A stretch of DNA of 64,000 nt from Bacteroidia bacterium (GTDB lineage Bacteria; Bacteroidota; Bacteroidia; Flavobacteriales_D; Sanyastnellaceae). Made by a program: the position numbers and the translations under genes. Of the stretch, positions 61,899 through 64,000 are shown one piece after another. The stretch is taken from NCBI GenBank assembly GCA_030427925.1, contig JAUICJ010000001.1:171388-235387 (forward strand), written 5' to 3'. Below the pieces are notes generated by a model. It was not told the DNA's origin and did no database searches. It saw only the letters and a program-made list of their open reading frames with translations. Numbering within the stretch: position 1 is the stretch's first letter; each line of letters starts with the position of its first letter.

Positions 61899-64000
61899 AT
61901 GTCTTCTCGAACGAACCCCGAAGCCCTCCGCGATGAAATCCGAGGTGCTTTCCGCCGCGCTCGCGGCAAATCACTGAACCACAAGCAAGTATCGGCCGCC
62001 CTCAACATCGTGAACCACGATGCGAAGCAGCTGGTCATGCGCTTGATGGACGACTTGGCCGATGATGGCATTCTGGAGGTGGTGGGCCGCGGGAAGTATG
62101 CGTTGAAGGCGCAGGAAGAAGCGCCGGTGGAGGGGATGATCCAAATCACGCGGTTCGGCCGCGGGTTCGTCATGCAGGACGACGGCGAGGAGTTGAGCGT
62201 GCCAAAAGGGGCGACCGGCGACGCCTTTTGGGGCGACCGCGTGGAAGTGCGGTGGCGGCGACGGGGCAAGCGGTTCTTCCCGTACGTGCACCGCGTGGTC
62301 AAGCGGCAGCGCGAGCTGTACGTGGTGACCATCGAGCAAGTGCGCGACTACGCCTTTGGCCACCCCGCCGATACCCGGATCCACACGGATTTCTTCATCC
62401 CCGCTCGGCATTTGCGCGGGGCGAAAAACGACGAGAAGGTCCTCGTGGAACTGGTGGACTGGGCGGATTCCGAGGACAATCCGACGGGCCGCGTGGTGGA
62501 AATCCTGGGGCCAGCGGGCATGCACGAGGTGGAAATGCACGCGATTTTGGCGGAATACGGTTTGCCCTATGAGTTCCCGCCGGAAGTGGAGGAAGCGGCC
62601 AAAACCATTTCGCGCGAGGTCACGGCCGAGGAGGTCAAACGCCGCCGGGACCTGCGCGATGTGACGACGTTCACGATCGATCCGAAGACGGCGAAGGACT
62701 TCGATGACGCGCTGTCGCTGAAGCGGCTGAAGAACGGCCATTGGGAGGTCGGGGTGCACATCGCCGATGTCACGCATTACCTGACGCCGGGGGGGGTCAT
62801 CGACGTGGAAGCGCGGCAGCGGGCCACGTCGGTCTACCTCGTCGACCGGACCATTCCGATGTTGCCGGAGGTGCTGTCGAACGACTTGTGTTCGTTGCGC
62901 CCGAACGAAGACCGGCTGGCGTTCAGCGCGGTGTTTGAATTGGACGAACAGGCGAAGGTGGTGAACGAGTGGTTTGGGAGGACGTTGATCCATTCGAACC
63001 GCCGGTTCACCTACGAGGAGGCCCAGGAGCGCATTGAGACGGGACAGGGCGATTTTGCTGAGGAAATCGGGGTGTTGCAGGATTTGGCGGTGAAGCTGCG
63101 CGACGAGCGATTCCGCCGCGGGGGCATCGATTTCAATACGGAGGAAGTGCAGTTCGAACTCGCCGAAGACGGCAAGCCGCTGCGCGTGGTCGTCAAGGTG
63201 ATGCGCGACTCGAACCGGCTCATCGAGGACTTCATGTTGCTGGCGAATGTCCGGGTCGCGCGGTTCCTCGCGAATCCGCCGAAGGGCAAGGAGCACATGC
63301 CGGGCGCGGGGCGGCGGACGTCCGTTTACCGGGTGCACGACAAACCCGACCCCGAAAAGCTCGCCCAGCTCCGGCTGTTTGTGGAGCGCTTCGGTTTGGA
63401 GATGGAAAAACCGACCGCCGGCAATGCGGAACAAGCCATCCGGGACCTGCTGCAAGCCGCGGCGGGCAACGCCGGCGAGAACGTCATCAAGACGATGGCG
63501 ATCCGGTCGATGGCGAAGGCGGAGTACCACGTGGAGAACATTGGGCACTACGGTTTGGCCTTTCCCTTTTACACGCACTTTACGAGTCCCATTCGCCGCT
63601 ATCCCGACGTGATGGTGCACCGGCTGCTGCAGCATTACCTCGATGGCAAACCGTCGCCCGACCCCGGGCCGCTCGAAGCGCAATGCCGCGTTTCCTCCAA
63701 CATGGAAAAGCAGGCGGCTGACGCAGAACGCGCGAGCATCAAGTACAAACAAGTCGAATTCCTGAGCACGCGCATCGGCGAGACCTTCCTCGGCATCGTC
63801 AGCGGCATGATGCCGCGCGGAGTTTTCGTGGAAATCGAGGAGAACAAATGCGAAGGCATGGTCAGCAAAGACGCGCTGCCAGCTGGCGACCATTGGGTGT
63901 ACAACGACGAGGTGAAGTGCTTCACGGGCTTGCGTTCAAATCGCCAAATTCACATGGGCGATCGCATCACGGTGAAGGTGGTGGCGGCGGATCTCGCGCG
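61899..64000 (+). CDS. rnr: Ribonuclease R, C-terminus cut by window edge
   Basis: A 3'-5' exoribonuclease of the RNB family. 700 codons are visible, continuing past the right edge. After a winged-helix-like N-terminal region (LNHKQVSAALNIVNHDAKQL), cold-shock domains lead to the RNB core with RDVTTFTIDPKTAKDFDDAL, where the acidic residues bind metal, and HYGLAFPFYTHFTSPIRRYP. An S1 domain starts near residue 620 (TFLGIVSGMMPRGVFVEIEE). It degrades structured RNA and helps with rRNA and tmRNA processing. The start at 61899 follows a CATCTTTG element and opens a 52-nt divergent gap. Confidence 0.95.
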   Translation, partial: MSSRTNPEALRDEIRGAFRRARGKSLNHKQVSAALNIVNHDAKQLVMRLMDDLADDGILEVVGRGKYALKAQEEAPVEGMIQITRFGRGFVMQDDGEELSVPKGATGDAFWGDRVEVRWRRRGKRFFPYVHRVVKRQRELYVVTIEQVRDYAFGHPADTRIHTDFFIPARHLRGAKNDEKVLVELVDWADSEDNPTGRVVEILGPAGMHEVEMHAILAEYGLPYEFPPEVEEAAKTISREVTAEEVKRRRDLRDVTTFTIDPKTAKDFDDALSLKRLKNGHWEVGVHIADVTHYLTPGGVIDVEARQRATSVYLVDRTIPMLPEVLSNDLCSLRPNEDRLAFSAVFELDEQAKVVNEWFGRTLIHSNRRFTYEEAQERIETGQGDFAEEIGVLQDLAVKLRDERFRRGGIDFNTEEVQFELAEDGKPLRVVVKVMRDSNRLIEDFMLLANVRVARFLANPPKGKEHMPGAGRRTSVYRVHDKPDPEKLAQLRLFVERFGLEMEKPTAGNAEQAIRDLLQAAAGNAGENVIKTMAIRSMAKAEYHVENIGHYGLAFPFYTHFTSPIRRYPDVMVHRLLQHYLDGKPSPDPGPLEAQCRVSSNMEKQAADAERASIKYKQVEFLSTRIGETFLGIVSGMMPRGVFVEIEENKCEGMVSKDALPAGDHWVYNDEVKCFTGLRSNRQIHMGDRITVKVVAADLA

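Noticed and set aside
61971..63893. 640-codon open frame antisense to rnr
   Set aside because: The opposite strand encodes a clear RNase R with RNB motifs; the antisense frame is low-complexity and unrelated to any family.

Overview
The window is chromosomal DNA from a GC-rich member of the Bacteroidota, probably a Flavobacteriales-type organism (my inference). Supporting signs are type IX secretion (T9SS) sorting tails on secreted proteins, the fused MurF-alanine racemase, DUF3098, DUF5522, the bacteroidete-type PurF and urocanase, and about 17 promoter-like TAnnTTTG or TAnnTTCG boxes, many lying within about 35 nt of start codons. Coding density is very high, many neighbours overlap by ATGA, and no tRNA, rRNA, CRISPR array or insertion sequence is visible. 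I see 57 protein genes; purF and rnr are cut by the window edges.

Layout. 1-5.7 kb: purF (partial), a PLP desulfhydrase/deaminase, DUF5522-hutU (histidine degradation), and a membrane TPR-LuxR regulator. 5.9-12.5 kb: a four-gene efflux operon (TetR, TolC, adaptor, RND pump). 12.5-17.2 kb: murF-alr and thymidine kinase on the minus strand, diverging from a lipoprotein and a beta-barrel/lamin-tail protein. 17.3-21.4 kb: translation block rplM-rpsI, rpsB-tsf, pyrH-frr. 21.4-25.7 kb: a secreted Cys-repeat protein and lysS-sufT-dxr. 25.8-35.5 kb: a TonB-dependent receptor, a sugar isomerase, lipB, a T9SS protein, a serine hydrolase, a LytTR response regulator, rlmN and lepA. 35.7-47.8 kb: a giant T9SS type B protein, radA, rsmI, an AsmA-like protein, an exported superoxide dismutase and ftsX-DUF3098-uppP. 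47.9-54.2 kb: the SUF iron-sulfur operon sufABCD-tlyA-sufSE. 54.4-64 kb: a tryptophan-dioxygenase operon with an M23 peptidase, DUF3108 and a RidA-family protein, then pepP, a thioredoxin lipoprotein, miaE, an rRNA methyltransferase and rnr.

How the genes fit together. Most are housekeeping: envelope growth (murF-alr, uppP, ftsX, M23), translation and RNA modification, Fe-S assembly (SUF plus SufT), isoprenoid and lipoate synthesis, and amino-acid degradation (urocanase, tryptophan dioxygenase). The accessory layer is secretion- and envelope-related. No defence island or clearly new multi-gene system is visible.

The most unusual signal is not a gene. The short string GGCCAAA(T/C)C, with core GGCCAAATCC, recurs about 50 times as its 7-mer on both strands, in several reading frames and in intergenic DNA. 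That is several-fold above what base composition predicts, and it resembles a DNA-uptake-type or other genome-wide marker.
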